DNA from: Clostridium manihotivorum
Lineage (GTDB): Bacteria > Bacillota > Clostridia > Clostridiales > Clostridiaceae
Assembly: GCF_004015185.1 (NCBI RefSeq)
Contig: NZ_CP025746.1
Coordinates: forward strand, 620,001 to 684,000
Reading direction: 5' to 3'
Length of the DNA stretch: 64,000 bases
Each line of letters opens with the position of its first letter. Position 1 is the first letter of the stretch. Below the pieces are notes generated by a model, which was given only the letters and a program-made list of their open reading frames with translations, did no database searches and was not told the origin of the DNA. This document shows positions 61,682-64,000 of this stretch, piece after piece. The position numbers and the translations under genes were made by a program.

Positions 61682-61867
61682 TTGACTGATAAAGATATTT
61701 TACTAAATGATATTACCTATTTTAGAGAAAAGTTGGAATACCTAATAAAAGTTAGAGAAGGAAATCTTGTGTCAGAAGATATTATCGAGGCTGGCAAAAG
61801 ATTTAATGATGCATTAAATAAATACAATAGATTTTTAAATAGAACACCTAATAAAGATAAAGGTTGA
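61682..61867 (+). CDS. Spo0E-like small protein with divergent signature
   Basis: The 61-residue protein, from TTG at 61682 (GTGGAGGTG site; an upstream in-frame TTG at 61643 has none), forms two helices joined by a turn. EKLEYLIKVREGNLVSEDII matches the first half of Spo0E-family aspartyl-phosphate phosphatases, and AGKRFNDALNKYNRF takes the place of the SQELD motif. Spo0E proteins dephosphorylate Spo0A-P and delay sporulation. Loss of the canonical SQELD residues makes catalysis uncertain, so it could be a divergent or non-catalytic member. The terminator shared with punA overlaps its 3' end. Confidence 0.6.
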   Translation: MTDKDILLNDITYFREKLEYLIKVREGNLVSEDIIEAGKRFNDALNKYNRFLNRTPNKDKG

Positions 61868-61897
61868 TGGCTAAGTATAGCGCCATCAACCTTCGTT
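61860..61897. terminator. Bidirectional terminator shared by the Spo0E-like gene and punA
   Basis: AAGGTTGATGGC (61860-61871) pairs perfectly with GCCATCAACCTT (61882-61893), followed by CGTTTTA. The left arm overlaps the end of the Spo0E-like reading frame. Confidence 0.88.
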
Positions 61898-62716
61898 TTA
61901 TAAGCTTTTAATTATATTAGTCATAAGTGCTATAAAGTTGTCTCTTACCATAGCAGAGGTTTCCATTACTTCAACATGACTTAGAGGTTGTTTTAATATC
62001 CCAGCAGCCATGTTTGTAAGGCAAGAAATTCCTAGAACTTTTATCTTGCTATGATTAGCTACTATAACTTCTGGAACGGTTGACATACCAACAGCATCTC
62101 CACCTAGAACTCTCGCCATTCTTATTTCAGCAGGAGTTTCATAAGTAGGACCACTAAACATAGTATAAACGCCTTCCTTAATATCTATGTTCAACTCTAA
62201 AGCCGCTTTCTTTGCCTTATCCATAAGCTCTCTATTATAAGCCTCTGACATATCAGGGAAACGAGTTCCAAAGGTATCAAGGTTTTTTCCTATTAAAGGA
62301 TTAGAACCTGAGAGATTTATATGATCGCTTATTATCATAAGATCTCCTGGTTTAAAGCTTGTATTTACAGCTCCAGCAGCATTTGTCACTATTATTGTAT
62401 CTATGCCTAGAAGCTTCATAACTCTTACAGGAAAAGTTACTTGGTCCATAGCATATCCTTCGTAATAGTGGAATCTTCCTTGCATTGCTACAACTTGTTT
62501 TCCTTGGAACATTCCTATTACTAATCTGCCTGCATGACCTTCAACTGTGGATACTGGAAAGTTAGGAAGTTCATTGTAATTATAGTATTCAGCATCTTCT
62601 ATATCATCAGCTATTGCACCTAAGCCAGAACCCAAAATTAAACCTATTTGTGGTTTGTATTTGCTCTTAGATAGAATAAATTGTGCTGCTTCTTCTATTT
62701 TTTTACTTAAATCCAT
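61898..62716 (-). CDS. punA: Purine nucleoside phosphorylase (PNP-I, trimeric type)
   Basis: The 272-residue protein has the trimeric PNP signature: LGSGLGAIADDI near the N-terminus, VEGHAGRLVIGMFQGKQVVAMQGRFHYYEGY, quoted by its cores VEGHAGRL and QGRFHYYEGY (about 58-90), VTNAAGAVN and a C-terminal GISCLTNMAAGI. It splits purine nucleosides such as inosine and guanosine, using phosphate, into base and ribose-1-phosphate. It lies 39 bases downstream of deoB on the same strand. Its product ribose-1-phosphate is a substrate of DeoB. The ATG has an AGGTGA site. Confidence 0.95.
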   Translation of the reverse strand: MDLSKKIEEAAQFILSKSKYKPQIGLILGSGLGAIADDIEDAEYYNYNELPNFPVSTVEGHAGRLVIGMFQGKQVVAMQGRFHYYEGYAMDQVTFPVRVMKLLGIDTIIVTNAAGAVNTSFKPGDLMIISDHINLSGSNPLIGKNLDTFGTRFPDMSEAYNRELMDKAKKAALELNIDIKEGVYTMFSGPTYETPAEIRMARVLGGDAVGMSTVPEVIVANHSKIKVLGISCLTNMAAGILKQPLSHVEVMETSAMVRDNFIALMTNIIKSL

Positions 62717-62755
62717 TTTTTCACCTCAAGTAAATATTATTTAATTGTAACATGA

Positions 62756-63925
62756 TTATTTTATCTCATTTAAGAAACTTATTCCATTTTTTATTTTATC
62801 AGCATCAAAGATATCTGCAATTGTTTGCCCCATATCAAAGAACCCGAACTTTGTTCCAAGATCAAAGCCTTTCTTTAACTCACTTCCATAAGCTAAGAAT
62901 GGTACATACTCTCTGGTGTGATCTGTTCCCTTAAATGTAGGGTCACAGCCATGATCAGCAGTGATGAATAATACATCAGTATCCTTCATATTGTTTAGAA
63001 TCTCAGGTAGTCTTGCATCGAAATCCTCTAAGCCCTTTCCGTAGCTCTTAGCATCTCTTCTGTGGCCCCACTTCATATCAAAATCTACAAGATTAGTAAA
63101 TATTAGACCATCTTTATCTTGCTTTAGATATTCTATAGTTTTATCAATGCCATCCATATTATCTTTTGTATGAACAGCATCAGTTATGCCTCTGCCTGAG
63201 AATATATCTTCAATCTTACCTACTGCCATAACATTTAGTCCTTTTTTTGCTAGAACGTCTAGTAGAGTATCATGAGGTGGAAGTAAAGCATAATCTCTTC
63301 TGTTAGGAGTTCTTGTAAAGTTTCCAGGAGTTCCTAAGAAAGGTCTAGCTATAACTCTTGCTACTGATTCTTCACCTGTAAGCATTTCTCTAGCAAATTC
63401 GCAGTATTTATATAAATCATCAAGTGGAACGATTTCTTCATGAGCAGCTATTTGGAACACGCTATCAGCAGAAGTATAGACTATTAGAGCGCCTGTTTTC
63501 ATGTGTTCTTCGCCAAGCTCATCAAGTATTTCAGTACCAGAAGCGGATTTGTTTCCTATCACCTTTCTTCCTGTAAAAGCTTCAAATTTATCTATTATTG
63601 ATTTTGGAAAACCATTTGGGTAAGTTGGAAAAGCTATTTCTGATTTCACTCCGACCATCTCCCAATGACCAGTGACAGTATCCTTGCCATTTGAAGCTTC
63701 ATGAATTCTTCCATAGCAACCTATAGGTTCTGCAACCCTATTTAAATTTACCATACCAGTAATATTTCCTAGTCCTAGCTTTTCCATGTTAGGAATTGCT
63801 AATCCATTATTAAATTCAGCTACATGCCCTATTGTGTTGGAACCAATATCTCCATATTTTTCAGCATCAGGTAGTTCTCCCATACCAACGCTATCTAAGA
63901 CAACCCATATGACTCTTTTTATCAT
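62756..63925 (-). CDS. deoB: Phosphopentomutase
   Basis: The 389-residue alkaline-phosphatase-superfamily enzyme has VWVVLDSVGMGELPDA at the N-terminus, quoted as DSVGMGELPDA, the catalytic Thr segment GKDTVTGHWEM, and a metal site in FITADHGCDPTFKGTDHTREYVPFL, quoted as ADHGCDPT and TDHTREYVP. It interconverts ribose-1-phosphate and ribose-5-phosphate (or the deoxy forms) with Mn2+. I chose ATG at 63925, well spaced from GAGGTG, over a GTG at 63934 that overlaps the site. It forms a nucleoside salvage operon with punA. The bases after it to 64000 hold no gene. Confidence 0.95.
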   Translation of the reverse strand: MIKRVIWVVLDSVGMGELPDAEKYGDIGSNTIGHVAEFNNGLAIPNMEKLGLGNITGMVNLNRVAEPIGCYGRIHEASNGKDTVTGHWEMVGVKSEIAFPTYPNGFPKSIIDKFEAFTGRKVIGNKSASGTEILDELGEEHMKTGALIVYTSADSVFQIAAHEEIVPLDDLYKYCEFAREMLTGEESVARVIARPFLGTPGNFTRTPNRRDYALLPPHDTLLDVLAKKGLNVMAVGKIEDIFSGRGITDAVHTKDNMDGIDKTIEYLKQDKDGLIFTNLVDFDMKWGHRRDAKSYGKGLEDFDARLPEILNNMKDTDVLFITADHGCDPTFKGTDHTREYVPFLAYGSELKKGFDLGTKFGFFDMGQTIADIFDADKIKNGISFLNEIK

Positions 63926-64000
63926 TATAAACACCTCGCAAAATAAATTTATTATATAGTGTATCCATTACGAAATTAATTAAAAGGATGTAGATGTGTA

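Overview
The window is an AT-rich, chromosome-like stretch that looks like Clostridium sensu stricto or a close relative. The reasons are A/T-dominated codons, strong AGGAGG-type ribosome binding sites with frequent GTG and TTG starts, an oxygen-sensitive class III ribonucleotide reductase (nrdD/nrdG), sporulation genes (spmAB, a Spo0E-like protein, a predicted sigma-E promoter), a SigI/RsgI pair, T-box and TPP leaders, and a Firmicutes gene order metG-tatD-yabE-rnmV-rsmA. I saw no rRNA, tRNA, CRISPR array, complete insertion sequence or prophage.

Layout. 1-9055: a partial lipoprotein gene, a zinc-peptidase gene, a MarR-MATE efflux operon, a small coiled-coil protein, spmAB, a two-gene ABC exporter, a small membrane protein and a second MATE pump. 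9056-12131: an accessory-looking island with an orphan LytTR response regulator, a Ser/Thr/Lys-rich lipoprotein, a 29-codon membrane-peptide ORF and a short frameshifted gene. 12132-23815: PheB-like ACT protein, aminopeptidase P, two small proteins with an UbiB-like kinase, a large class B PBP2, a SWIM-SNF2 helicase and a DUF1189 membrane protein. 23816-38673: T-box-controlled metG, a second archaeal-type MetRS, a Crp/Fnr regulator, DUF445, tatD, yabE, rnmV, rsmA, a probable mother-cell sporulation protein, two cell-surface proteins and an Mrp ATPase. 38843-44784: ferredoxin, TPP-riboswitch thiamine uptake genes, degV-padR, a GAF-GGDEF protein and a YerB-like lipoprotein. 44785-53908: nrdD, a nitroreductase, an HD hydrolase, nrdG, an alpha/beta hydrolase, a VanW protein and leucyl aminopeptidase. 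53992-64000: a secreted DUF5667-like protein divergent from sigI-rsgI, asnS with an odd T-box leader, an amber-interrupted cytochrome b5-like gene, a phosphoesterase, an M24 peptidase, a Spo0E-like protein, and punA with deoB.

How parts work together. MetRS and AsnRS leaders sense uncharged tRNA. ThiT and its thiamine-binding neighbour sit under a TPP leader. PunA and DeoB form a nucleoside salvage route. NrdD and NrdG are enzyme and activase. SigI and membrane-bound RsgI form a signalling pair, and two look-alike promoters suggest that the divergent secreted protein belongs to the same regulon.

Most notable observations: (i) divergent SigI-type promoter elements at 55402-55471; (ii) a cytochrome b5-like gene cut by one in-frame amber codon at 59183; (iii) a 100-bp palindromic element at 52190-52289 whose 19-bp arm recurs at two distant intergenic sites; (iv) a sigma-E-like promoter before a His/Glu-rich protein of unknown function; (v) an archaeal-type second MetRS beside metG; (vi) a 26-bp tandem repeat before the HD hydrolase gene; and (vii) the LytTR island with shared leader and phased repeat motifs. 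All matches were found by eye, and none was checked against a database.
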